Source of the DNA: Ustulina deusta
Taxonomy: Eukaryota; Ascomycota; Sordariomycetes; Xylariales; Xylariaceae
Reading direction: 5' to 3'
NCBI GenBank assembly: GCA_023159155.1
Contig: JAJNNX010000001.1
Span: 434,001 to 498,000, forward strand
Length of the DNA: 64,000 bases
The notes under the pieces are model-generated. The model saw only the letters and a list, made by a program, of their open reading frames with translations. It was not told the DNA's origin and did not search any database. The position numbers and the translations under genes were made by a program. Shown piece by piece: positions 1-10,260 of this stretch; the stretch's first letter is position 1; the number at the start of each line of letters is the position of its first letter.

Positions 1-1640
1 CTGCGTAATCGGAAAACTAGATATGAGCTTCTCCTTAGTCCACTGAAAAGAAAGGTATATTTTAGTTGCGTGTACATTTTGGTATTTGCAACAGGATATG
101 GAAAATGTGTGACAGTTAACATTTGCTAATACCGAGTCCGGAAGTCTAGGACTGCAGAGTGGCCTCCTATCATTCACTCGTGAGCATTCAAGTACAATAC
201 CCACCTATCCCTTTCAGTATTGTATCTCGTATTGTGAGATAGATATCTTTACTAGGCAACAGAGGCCACCGACACTGATCTCCGTGAAAAAGTTCAATGC
301 AACAGATGTGCTGGGAGCAAAATACGTTGTGATAAACAGCTGGTTGCCCCGGCTGTCGCCATGGGATTTCGATGGGGACGAGGGGGCTGTTGGCGACTTA
401 CCACTACACTGGGTTGCATATTTGGACTCGTTCCACGGTTCGGGTCAAAAGTCTGCTAGATCTCGCCCAAAAGAGGGTAACTACTGACTGCAAGTGTCAC
501 AGTGGATCTTTTGAGCGCTGGGAGCTGGTTGCAGTCCTCCAGGTCGCCGGGATCAGAAGCTCAACACCGCCGGTACCGAACGGGTCTCGCTGGCGGAGAC
601 AGCCCGGTAACATCTCCCGAGTCGAGACCTAGTTCAATCCCAGAGCCGAGAAACTAGCGCCCTTTAAATGATATTAAATGTACTGGAAATTACTAAATGA
701 ATCTAGTACCGAGGTGACCACAACAACCACCAATTTCGTATTCTACAGGTCTTGGGTCAAGTCTGCCGTCGGCAACTTCAAGCTTGGCATAAAGGGAGTA
801 ACATTTCACAATCCTTATTTTCTATTCTCCTCTTGATACTAACGTTCATTCCCTGGTGTTCTCTTTTCGACAATGAATGCGTAGTTCACCGCTCTTGTGA
901 GAGAAGTAATATTGGAGGGGCTGTTGACGCGACTCTAATATCTTAGAAGTTGATTTCAGCAGAACCCCCGTGCTTAGAAATCGGTCTCTTACTAGTCGGA
1001 TTTGATGTTTACTAGGGAAATATTACAGTGCTTGAACAAGCTCTGTCAAGTTCCTATTTGTCTTCGTATTAAACTGAACAGAGCGATCAGATAGCAAAGG
1101 GACTTAACTTCGCCTATACATATAGTATAGTTATCATATGTTAAAACGAGAACAACTATTTCATATTTACAATGTTTGCTTCCTTTTTATTTTGAATAGT
1201 ATGAGTTAGCCTAGCAATAATGGTGATCCGCGGAACAGCTGCTGGTCTGGCAACTAAAACTCGTAGTCGTGCATTCCGTATACCCAGGCTTCTCACTAAA
1301 CAAATCAGACAATTCACACAATCATCTATCATCAGTATTGATGTTCATTCACCCCGATCTTCCGTTCATCGCTTTCCGGATAGGACGGTGTCGCTGATGG
1401 TCGTGGGGGTACACTTGGCAAAAGTTCCAAACAGGAAGCCAAACGAAGATCAGGAACGTGCCCGTTGCAGTAGATGACTCTCTTGGACCTAGGACAGCCT
1501 TTGCATACGTGACTTAATCAGACGCGCTCCGACTATGATGATTTTCCAATACCATGAGATAATCATGCAGAAGCCCCATTAAAAGTGAGAAATGCCCAGC
1601 CTTGTTATCGAAGTTGTAGTTCAGGCTTAATAATGCCGAT
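1..1640. other. Intergenic, no recognisable gene
   Basis: I see no recognisable gene here. A 67-codon frame at 284-487 and an 85-codon frame at 1220-1477 are open, but they match no family I know and lack a convincing start context. Base composition is ordinary and unlike the AT-rich block further right. Confidence 0.5.
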
Positions 1641-1754
1641 TAGCTGACAAATTAAACATGAATATTGTGAGCTGAAAACAAGTGCTAAAGTTGATGTTGA
1701 GTTCATTAGATAGTACTGTCAGAGCGATTTCGTGGGTATCAAATTTGTCAGCTA
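1641..1754. mobile_element. Possible 110-bp MITE-like element
   Basis: Positions 1641-1653 (tagctgacaaatt) and 1742-1754 (aatttgtcagcta) form a perfect 13-bp inverted repeat around 88 bp of unrelated sequence. The outer TA on each side can be read as a TA target duplication around 11-bp terminal repeats, the pattern of Tc1/mariner-type MITEs. It has no coding capacity. It ends about 25 bp upstream of the TATA-like box of the next gene, so it could also be a regulatory or chance palindrome. Confidence 0.3.
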
Positions 1755-1778
1755 GCATATGATCGTGCCTGATTCCCT

Positions 1779-1785
1779 ATAAAAT
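1779..1785 (+). promoter_or_regulatory. TATA-like box for the oxidoreductase gene
   Basis: The sequence tataaaa lies 106 nt upstream of the ATG at 1891. The leader in between has no upstream ATG in a strong context near the start, and the start codon is preceded by an A at -3 (cataaaATG). This makes 1891 a sensible translation start. Confidence 0.4.
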
Positions 1786-1890
1786 AGTGAGCAGAGTAGT
1801 CAGCTATCAGTAGAAAAAGCACTGCATCAGTTATCGAGCATTTGATTCTGCTTTCATCTCTTCGAAAGATTCGAGACATTTCCCATAAAA

Positions 1891-2598
1891 ATGAAGGTCG
1901 GCATCGTGAACGCGGGCAATATTGGCCTTAATCTTGCTCCTGCCTGGATTCGTCATGGCCACGATATCATGTTAAGCAAAGATACGCACCCTGAGAAGCT
2001 CCAAGAACGCGTTCGAGCATTCGGCCTAGGCCACGGACTGAGCGAGGCCGAGTTGAGCCGATTCAAATACGGCTCACTTGCGGACGCCGCCAAGTTCGGC
2101 GATGTTGTCATCTTGTCGCCATATTTCCCACGACTGGCCCAGGTTCTCAAAGACCTCCAAAGCTCTGGCGTGACGCTTTCGGGTAAAATCGTGATCGATA
2201 CGATGAACCCTGCGATCGTGGATGCCAACTTCAACCATTCCCTCGACGCCGAGTACATGAAGAGAACCTCTACCACCGAGGACGTTCAGAAGACGTTCCC
2301 GGAAGCCGTCGTTTTCAAGGCATTCAATACGATGGCTTCAACCGTTCTCGATGTCCGGGAATGGAAGTCAGGTCGTGTTCCGGTTCAGATTTTTCTCGGT
2401 GGAAACTCGTCTTCTACGGCCACGGTTCGAAAACTCATCGAGGAAACCGGATTCAGGCCCGTTTTTGCGGGCCATGATTTGAAACGTGCGAGGGTGATGG
2501 AGCAATTGAGCATTTTGTTTCATGGTCTGGTTGAGAATGAGTACGAGGGCGACTTCAGCATCGCCTTCGACGTCATTAGACCGAAAGAGGGAAACTGA
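1891..2598 (+). CDS. NAD(P)-binding oxidoreductase, F420-dependent NADP reductase-like
   Basis: A single 235-residue frame without introns. It opens with a Rossmann nucleotide-binding motif (MKVGIVNAGNIGLNLA, residues 1-16) followed by a polar strand end (HDIMLSKD) that would bind the dinucleotide ribose or phosphate. Further hydrophobic strands follow (GDVVILSPYF, KIVIDTMNP) and then VVFKAFNTMAS. This order is that of the NADP oxidoreductase coenzyme F420-dependent family (PF03807). Fungal members are usually annotated only as NAD(P)-binding proteins, and fungi do not make F420, so the cofactor is presumably NADP(H) with an unknown substrate. Length is normal and no signal peptide or membrane segment is visible, so it is probably cytosolic. 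It is the only clearly intact gene on the left flank besides the nearly complete NLR. The product class is secure; the reaction is not. Confidence 0.85.
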   Translation: MKVGIVNAGNIGLNLAPAWIRHGHDIMLSKDTHPEKLQERVRAFGLGHGLSEAELSRFKYGSLADAAKFGDVVILSPYFPRLAQVLKDLQSSGVTLSGKIVIDTMNPAIVDANFNHSLDAEYMKRTSTTEDVQKTFPEAVVFKAFNTMASTVLDVREWKSGRVPVQIFLGGNSSSTATVRKLIEETGFRPVFAGHDLKRARVMEQLSILFHGLVENEYEGDFSIAFDVIRPKEGN

Positions 2599-4548
2599 TC
2601 TCGGACAACCAAAGTGGCTGGATATATCGTAATCGCTGCTGTTATGTGATGAGGGAGCAGAAAGGGGTTTTGGTATATTATAGAAAAGATCTTGTCAATA
2701 TTTAGTTCACGGCTTGTTTTCGCAACAATGTATACGTGCAATATACCTCATTTCACCCATTTTAGCAACTACTATTGAGAAAGTACGGGGGAAGTGCCTA
2801 TATTATTCCTCACAGTCGATCCTCTGTCAATTGGTACCTCCGTCCATTCTATTACAACTTTGCTAGTCCACCCAAATGCTGGAACACTATCTCCTATTCT
2901 ATGTCGGTGGTTAAGTTTGTGGCTAGGTAGATTTGTGTCTATTCTGGGGTCCTTATCCAAAGTGGGCGATAACCAATCAGAAGCGCTGGAAATTACAAGG
3001 TATACAATTAGCCATTCCAGAAAAACTAACCTAATTCAACCTGCTTTGCATTTTGTATACACCCTTGTCTTGTAACATTAGCTTTTTTGCTAATCGGTCC
3101 TCAGGTAGAAAACCTCCGGCCATATTTTCGATCCTAACCCAAATTTTTTATATTTTTTATAAATATTCATGGCTTGTTATCTAAGTTTTTTCGATGAGCC
3201 GAATATGTGGCACACTTTGCAAATCAATGTTAAATGTTCGGATTCTAGCGGGCTCGGGCCACGTGGAGTAGGTTGCAGGGGGTATAATGAGATATCACGA
3301 TTTTCCGATCATAAAACATCTGTCCCAAAAGTTTCCATACCAACACTTTATCATCTGAATGCACTATGTGCTGTGCTTTTCTGGGTGTGCGCTGGAGCGG
3401 TGGGGGTTGGAGTAGTCCCGCGAAGACACTTGTGGCTATACTGCTCTCCTCTTAGCCACTGGGCCTCCACATATATCTACTCGCTATTTCCTTACCTGTT
3501 TCCTCAAACGCCGACAGGCCAGCCAGCCAACTATTACTTTATAATTAATAATAATTATTATTTGACGAGCGAAGTTATCCCACCACATGCGACGAGACGT
3601 ATAGAACCTTGGAAGCGTATGGATGCGCCGATCTCCATACATATTGGCGTGGCAACCCCTGGACAACAACTGAGAAAATCGATGTTATTTGCTTTGTAAC
3701 TTCTCATCCTGTGCTGCTTTTTCTGGCGGTCGATATCAGGTTAATGTCGATCACTTCCACGTCACAGACACGCTCTTATCGCACCGCTTTGCGACTGTCA
3801 TACGTATCTGCCACAACAGTAATCAATCGTTGGTCCTTGCGGGGTGCTCAATTCAAGAAGTTTGTACATTAGTGCGTCTTGGGGACCTAATCATTAACAA
3901 TAATGGTTTATACTAGCTCTTATGTTACCCACACAGCTGTATAGGATCCATCATGGAAGGTTAAAGGCACGACAAATAACCTGTCTGCGCATGAGTTGGA
4001 GTGGGAGTGGGCTCGAATATTATACGATAGCCTCAGCTGGCTCGAAAAATCGCAGGTGGATGCAACCCATAACGGACTTAGGCCGAAGAAATCGGCCGTC
4101 CGGAAGATTCATGAAGATGATAGCTGCGTACGCGGGACGACTTGGAATCCTCCCGTCGAAATATGCTAATCCAGCTCTGTACAAACGCCATAATGCGGTT
4201 GCCCGAAGGACAGTATCGTGGACCAGCCAATCTATTTTACACAATACTCCAAAGAACACAAGGAATCAGCGTACAGTCAAGAAACAGTCAAGAGAATATG
4301 GGAAATCAAGCATCATCGCTCGCAGAACTTATACCCAAACCGTAGACACCAATGAATAACGACCCGTAGATATGAATTCGGAACCGAAAAAAACACCACA
4401 TCCCGTTTGAACCTATGCTTAATCCGTCGTAATCCCGCTTATGAATCGTGATATTCGTCTCATTCGTCTCATTCGTCTCAGTTTGTCTCTAGTACCAAAA
4501 CACCGAACCCCAGATATCAGGGCGGTGAAAAGTGTATTGAATTCGGCT
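2599..4548. other. Intergenic, no recognisable gene
   Basis: Several frames of 60-176 codons are open, the longest at 3169-3699, but none carries a family motif I can support. A short stretch near 3620-3660 (DAPISIHIGVATPGQQL) vaguely recalls the start of aspartic-protease-like proteins, but the frame breaks soon after. There is a small AT-rich run at 3540-3560. Confidence 0.4.
4455..4490 (+). repeat. 9-bp tandem repeat (attcgtctc)
   Basis: The unit attcgtctc occurs three times in tandem, followed by a degenerate fourth copy. It lies downstream of the 3' end of the minus-strand frame at 4549-5085. No function is visible. Confidence 0.6.
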
Positions 4549-5085
4549 TCAAGCCTGTGCTGCAGGTTCGGGCGGTGCTGCAGCCGCATCAGGTGCCCCG
4601 TCGGCGCCGCCTCCTCCTACCGCATCCGAGCCCTGCGACATCTTGGAGACGCCAGATGGTCGCCTTCCATGGCGGTGGTGGCGGCGGCGTTTGCGCGATT
4701 GCTGGCGGAAACGAATCGACCTTCGGTAGACGTAGAGGAAAATGCCGGCCAGGATGACGAAGGCAGTGACCAGAATGCCTGCGACGACGCTCGTTGTGGT
4801 GTTGGGGCTCCCATTGTCGTCACGCTTGCCTAACGAGTTGCTGTTGACTGGCGCAAGGGATATGGCTGGTGAGGAAGGAGGGACGTCGTTGAATATGACT
4901 GTGGAGATTGTCTTAATGGCCCATGCGAGAAGTTGGTGATGCTTTGGATTCGATATTGTGTCGTTGGGAGTATGTGTGGTGATATGTGAGACGGGAAACA
5001 CTTGTTGCCGCTGTTCGGCCCCGGACAGCTCGCTTCGAGGGTCCGGGGGAACGCTATCACGGTGGCGCACGTCGGGTATATACAT
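4549..5085 (-). CDS. Possible single-pass membrane protein, SKG6/Mid2-like layout
   Basis: The frame gives 178 residues. The C-terminal half looks like a real protein. A polar, N-glycosylatable stretch (GSPNTTT) leads into one strong hydrophobic segment (SVVAGILVTAFVILAGIFLYVY) of about 22 residues. A very basic juxtamembrane stretch (RRSIRFRQQSRKRRRHHRHGRR) follows, then a low-complexity Ser/Gly/Pro/Ala tail. This layout is common in small ascomycete plasma-membrane proteins with a type I topology. The N-terminal third is unconvincing, and no signal peptide is visible from the ATG at 5085, so the true start may lie in an unrecognised upstream exon or the gene may be decayed. I recognise no specific family. 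Confidence 0.4.
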   Translation of the reverse strand: MYIPDVRHRDSVPPDPRSELSGAEQRQQVFPVSHITTHTPNDTISNPKHHQLLAWAIKTISTVIFNDVPPSSPAISLAPVNSNSLGKRDDNGSPNTTTSVVAGILVTAFVILAGIFLYVYRRSIRFRQQSRKRRRHHRHGRRPSGVSKMSQGSDAVGGGGADGAPDAAAAPPEPAAQA

Positions 5086-7945
5086 TCAAACTAAATTTCG
5101 CGATATATACCGTGTTTGTACTACAAGTTCTTGGAGTCCAGGTCGTGATTGGCCAGGGGTATGATGAAGCAATACGCTGTGGATAGTATCGCGCATATGG
5201 ATACACGGTTACTCGGGGCAGAGAATCGAAGGCGGGCAGAGGGGCAAAAAAACAACAAAAGGGGGAAAAAAGGAAAAAAAAAACCAGGTGGTTCAAATCC
5301 AGCCATGGCCGACGGAGCGACCATGTCTATTTTAAACTGTGTAGGTAGGCGCCCGCCCTCCACTTGTCATCGCAAATACATGCCGTGGTCGTGGGTTCGT
5401 GAAAGCGAAGCAACTTTACTCGGAATCCCGGGGTCACGTCCGAGCTTCTTTGGCTGCAGAATCAATCAAGTAAGCAAATCGCGGGGACGCACACGGTGTG
5501 ATCTGGGCTATCATTTGTCTCCGTCTTTCCCCTCCTCCGCCTTGAATGGCCAACGAGCTGGCAGCCGACATGCAATGCAGGTTGAGACGACTCTCAGAGA
5601 TAAGGCGCATGCATGTTAAGGGGATCTCCTTATTCGTCTCCTAGTCGCTCCAGACTAGCGAGCTGCAATCATTGGATCAAGCCGGAATCGTGGCATACGA
5701 CGGGGAAAACGTGTGAAGAGTGCCTGCAGAAACGTTTCCTCCCATTATTGGTGTTACTAGCGAATCGATTTCATTGGCGCCTAGTTTTTATAAGTGGCTA
5801 CATAATTACTCTATATCTCAATGCATATGAGGTCCTACCCTCGACTTCGGAAAAGGCTCAATTGCATCGATACTACCATCTACGAATACGATTGTTAGAA
5901 TGGGCGGCCGTAAATGCCGAGTACCAAAGAAAACCCTCCTGATGCGCCGCCTCAGCTACCATTTTTTTTTTTTCGATAGGTTGGCGCGTCACATGCCTTG
6001 TAACCGTTACCAATCGGCCGAAGCCGGGCGCCCGCGCATGAGCGAGTCGTGGTTACGCTTTGGGCCGCTCCACTGGGGACGTCGCTGTTCCCGAGGAAGA
6101 ATGCGGTCATCTGACCATTGTGAGTACCGGTGAACATGGCCATTGGCAAGGACACTGCATCGTCAGACAAAGCCAGATCAGCATTCGAGCTGGATGTACG
6201 TGTGTCGGGCGAGTACATGCGCACCTGATTCTCGAAATTTGGAAATTCCATCGGCTATCTGCCATAACCTCATTTGGAAGATAACGACATTGGCCGCAGT
6301 GTGTTGTTCGGCTAGCTGTGTGCGACCATCTCGAGAAACTGGAAGAACCGGCTTCATCAGCGAGTCGTACGTCTATGTTTGGTAGCCGATGTAAAACGAG
6401 AGTTTTTAGAGCACCCAGTATAGCCTAGTAGGTTGGAATCATCGTTTTCTCATACATTGCCTTTATCTTTCCCTTGAACCTTTAGCAAGCTTTGGAGAAT
6501 TGTTCCATCACGTTATTGACATGCATAAAACCTGTGGCGAACTACTAGTAGTATAGTATACATAAATAGGTGTCCAAATTTCATATTACAAAAGTAGTTC
6601 CACATGCGTCAAGCCCTACCCATTAAGTTTTGAGGTAGAGCAAGAGAGCATATAGCTCTTGGAAGTTATAATTGAGTCGGAGGCCTTTGATGAACTCAAG
6701 GGGCTTCTGCCAATGCAACACCTAACTGATATATAAGGTTTACCGTGATATAAACCTAACGGCAGGTTCTCTACTCTTATTTGTAATGCAAAAAACCTCT
6801 ATCTATACCTGCTTATAATCTAAGACGCTAGCTGGAATAAGGTTTTCTAACTCCTAACGCTGCGGCTATTCTCCTCTTCCTTGTTTTTGCTTAAAATTCG
6901 CGCCACCTCCTCAGATCACCTTAGTTTTAGCACCTTTCTATATAGTTGAAGTGGAAGACGCCTAGTATTTAATTCTAGAAGTTCCACTTATAAATCCACA
7001 TCCTGGCTGCGTTGGTCTCCTTAGCGTTCGATGATAAAATAGGTGTTAGGGAATTGAGAGTTTAGCAGGGATTGGCAGGAGGTGTTGTGAATTGGATTAA
7101 CATCCATTCTAGGGACTAGAGCTTTCTCGAACTTTTTGAACTATATTCTGACACCATTGTCCCTCAAAAGGGCTTGTTAAACGCGTCGGAGCTTGAGAAG
7201 CGCTGGTCTAAAAGAATGGCCATCATGCGCAATGGAAATACTGCGTGTCTGGACAATAGGGCTATCAGCATTAATCTTGATCCACTGTCTGGTATCTGCA
7301 AGCATATTAGGAGAGAGTATCAGTTGTGTCACCGCATTCTAGTTTCACCTACTCGATATCGACAGGTCCTGCATTTCCAACGAGATGGGCGTCGTCATGT
7401 CTGGTCAATAGCGCTCGCTCCAAAAAAAAAAAAAAAAGATCTTGCCTCCAACAATGAACCTAAGCCCTTTGATAGCATGAACTTGACGGGAACCTTGAAC
7501 GATTTTACCGCGCACATCGAACCAGACTGTTAGGCTGACCGGAACTCCGGTCTTATAGATTATAGAGATGGTTGTCTCATGGTTCAGCTCCTGACCCCGA
7601 CTAATATCGATATCACTATGGGGACCGCAACCACGTTATAATTCATGAAGATAAGCTAAACTCACGGTTCACGCAAAGCATGGATCTTAACGTGTATTGC
7701 TTAAAAATGTGTTACACCTTGGCAATTACAGAAGTCGAGGTTCTGAATAATGTTCAATTTGTACAGCAATCTAAGGATTAAGAAGAGAGGAGAAAGCTTG
7801 CCAAGAACTTCACTGGAGACTGTAAGACAGACTGTTCTCGGTTTACACGGTCTGTTGATATTGAAGTAGACAATGTAAAGAGGCTTAGGCAAGGAGGGGT
7901 ACTCGCCTTGCTCATATACAAGGAGACTGGCTATCGTTGAGTTGG
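5086..7945. other. Intergenic or decayed region, no recognisable gene
   Basis: The region holds a purine-rich run at about 5240-5285, a T12-13 run near 5961 and an A15 run near 7421. A 119-codon frame at 7174-7533 is open, but its reading frame crosses the A-run as a Lys stretch and it matches nothing I know. A further 82-codon frame lies on the minus strand at 7701-7949. I assign no gene. Confidence 0.4.
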
Positions 7946-8305
7946 TCAATTAGAGGTCTTGGTTGAGTTGATTGAAATTGACTTGATTGCGACCCTGTCT
8001 GCAATATCGCATATATAGTAGTCTTGGTCGACGGATTCTCTCAAACTCTGCTCCGACTGATGGTGCGGACCGAAAATTGAGCAGCGACATGGGCCATTGT
8101 ATTTTTTTCCCCACGTTTTCCGTGGCTCGTAGGAGTTTTCGCTAAATATTGGTGCGCATACGCTGCAGAGGATTGCTTCTGGGATATCATCATAATCTAC
8201 ATCTGAGAGTTCTGAGAGTATTGCTTCCGTGCTATCGCCTTCATCTGCGCCTGAGAGTTTTGAAATGCTATCGTGCCTTACTTCTTTTGCGCTTCGACAA
8301 CCCAT
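7946..8305 (-). pseudogene. HET-protein N-terminus-like fragment, inverted relative to the HET gene
   Basis: This 119-residue frame contains LCSVCAPIF, then an HHQSEQSLRESVDQDYYICDI stretch. That spacing of Cys pairs and HHxSxxSL...CxIC-like residues is what precedes the HET domain in many ascomycete HET proteins (LCxxCxxIF ... HHxxxxSLxxSAxxGCxIC). The piece stops at 7946 without the rest of such a protein. On the opposite strand, only 48 bp beyond its first codon, begins a HET pseudogene that lacks exactly this N-terminus. It could be an inverted first exon of that gene or the remnant of a second, divergent HET gene. The resemblance is by eye and moderate. Confidence 0.35.
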
Positions 8306-8353
8306 CGTTGTTCAATTCTGTGGCGCGGTCCAAAAGACTGGCAAGGAAGAAAA

Positions 8354-9480
8354 ATGAGCCTACGAGGTACTCCTCTCAAGGTCAGGATACTTTCGGAAGA
8401 TGGAAAACAAGTCGAGGGAAATTATGAACTTCGTTTCGTGGGTGATGAAAGATGGAATAATGGCACCTTTCAGATACGGCTCGGTTATCGAGTCTCGGCC
8501 TTACAACAGCTCGCAGATCAATCCAAATGCTGAGCTTCGACAGGACATGATAGCACTGCTCGGATTGCCAAAAATTGGCTAGCCCGCTGCCTGACGAAAC
8601 ATGAACATTGTCTCAAGCCATCCCTGGGTGGCTGGAAGCTAACTAGGTTACTCGATGTAGCCGAAGACAAAATCAGACTAGTATCTGGAGATACAGAAAA
8701 GGCCCAGCAGTACCATTACGTTACATTAAGTCACTGTTGGGGAACACACGAATTCTCTATTTTAACAAGCGCGAATATGCTACGCTGTAATATTCAAGGG
8801 GTGGACATAAATGAATTTAAGCACAGTTTCAGAGAAACTATCACAACAGTACGGCGACTTGGAGTTCGTTATCTTTGGATCGACTGTTATTGCATATTAC
8901 AAGGGACTAATGACGAGGCAGTAGCGGACTGGGAATATGAGTCTCTCAGCATGGGCAGGGTTTACGCTAACAGTCTTCTCAATATAGGCGCCCTCGATTC
9001 CACAGAACTTACTCACGGGCTTTTTGGAAGCCGCCCGCTGCACACTACGAATAGTAGAATACTCTGGTCCCCGACCAGACAAGATGGGCGTAAGGTTTTC
9101 CACATTACTCGAAGAGACATATTGGTTGACGTAACACTTGCTCTTCTCAAGCTGCGCTCCTCCGCCTTGATGCGAAGAGGACGGGTTATTCAAGAGTGTG
9201 TCTTGGCTCCTCGGATGTTGTCTTTCGGTAGTGGCGAGGTTTTCTGGCAGTGTTCGCAACTAGCTGCCTGCGAGAATTACGCTGATCTAGACTAATTCGA
9301 ACAAGACTTGATGTCTAAAGCGGATCTGGGCAAATACCTACCCATTTTGGATATGCGGATATCCGGGTGGTATCCGAGGGCCCTTTGTTAGCGAAATCGA
9401 GCGCCAATGGTTCAGCACACTAGATGCATACTGCACGTCAATTCTGACTTATCCGGCTAATAAAACAGCAGCTAATGAAT
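8354..9480 (+). pseudogene. HET-domain protein, broken (heterokaryon-incompatibility family)
   Basis: HET domains occur in fungal allorecognition proteins and trigger cell death when activated. From 8354 the frame reads a typical pre-HET region (PLKVRILSEDGKQVEGNYEL) and then meets an in-frame TGA at 8531-8533. It resumes with TGHDSTARIAKNWLARCLTK and reaches the HET hallmark YVTLSHCWG at about 8713-8739. RYLWIDCYCILQG, YANSLLNIGAL and a RVIQECVLAPRMLSFG stretch follow in the expected order. A TAA ends the frame at 9293-9295. Beyond it another frame still encodes LDAYCTSILTYPANKT (about 9420-9467), the usual continuation. There are thus at least one nonsense change, one further stop and a frameshift. 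The TGA could be a CGA-to-TGA transition. The 3' end abuts the NLR gene tail to tail. Confidence 0.75.
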
Positions 9481-9589
9481 ATGGCGCTAGATACAATAAT
9501 AGAAGCCGAGGGCCCGAGTCGGCTCATCGCATGCCGTACGCCTTGGTCAATAAATCCTGCGACGCGCGACTGTCCTCATTGCTCATCTC

Positions 9590-10260
9590 TAGTCCTCTGT
9601 CGACAGCCACGACATGCTCGAGGATTGTGATAGCGTCCCTGATCCGCCGGTCGGCAAAGTAGGCGCTTGCGAGCTTGTGCTCGGACGTAAGTCGGGCATA
9701 GTCGTTTTCTTCGAGCGTTTTTTTTTATATAGCTACAATATGCTCAAAAATTGCAATAGCATCCTTAATCCGCCGGTCAGCAAGGTAGGCCCTCGCGAGC
9801 TCGTGCTCGGACGCGAGTCGGGCATGGTTGTTTTCTTCGAGCGTTTTTTTTCGCATAGCTACAACATGCTCAAAAATTGCAATAGCATCCATGATCCGCT
9901 GATTATTAAGATAGGCGCTTGCGAGCTCGTGCTCGGACGTAAGTCGATTATAGTCGTTTTCTTCGAGCGTTTTTTTTTCTATAGCTACAACATGCTTAAG
10001 AATTATAATAGCATCCCTGATCTGCTGATTATTAAGATAAGCGCTTGCGAGCTCGTGCTCGGACGTAAGTCGATCATAGTCGTTTTCTTCGAGCGTTTTT
10101 TTTTGTATAGCTACAACATGCTCAAAAATTACAATAGCATCCCTGATCCGCCGGTCGGCAAGGTAGGCCCTTGCGAGATCGTGCTCGGATGCGAGTCGAA
10201 AATTGTTGTCTTCTGTAAGATGCTGTTTCCTCCACTGATATGTCTCTTTCAGGGCTACAA
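9590..10260 (-). repeat. Five to six near-identical 126-bp TPR repeats of the NLR
   Basis: The unit is 42 codons, of the type RLASEHELARAYLADRRI-xDAIxIFEHVVAIxKKTLEEN. It repeats with few differences between copies, mostly at a small set of codons (for example DRRI, NNQQI, NNQRI; and EKK, QKK, RKK). A more divergent copy precedes the array. The last copy, downstream of the premature stop, is still readable. Such high internal identity is typical of recognition repeats that undergo unequal exchange or concerted evolution. Confidence 0.85.

Noticed and set aside
3600..3900. Possible aspartic-protease-like start (DAPISIHIGVATPGQQL)
   Set aside because: Only one short block resembles the family, no catalytic DTG/DSG follows in any frame, and the frame breaks at once.
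5275..5305. ggttcaaatcc resembling a tRNA T-arm (B box)
   Set aside because: No acceptor stem, A box or anticodon arm can be folded upstream, where the sequence is a purine run.
5149..5619. 156-codon plus-strand frame with a Lys-rich segment
   Set aside because: The Lys-rich part is a purine-rich run; no domain, start context or neighbour supports a gene.
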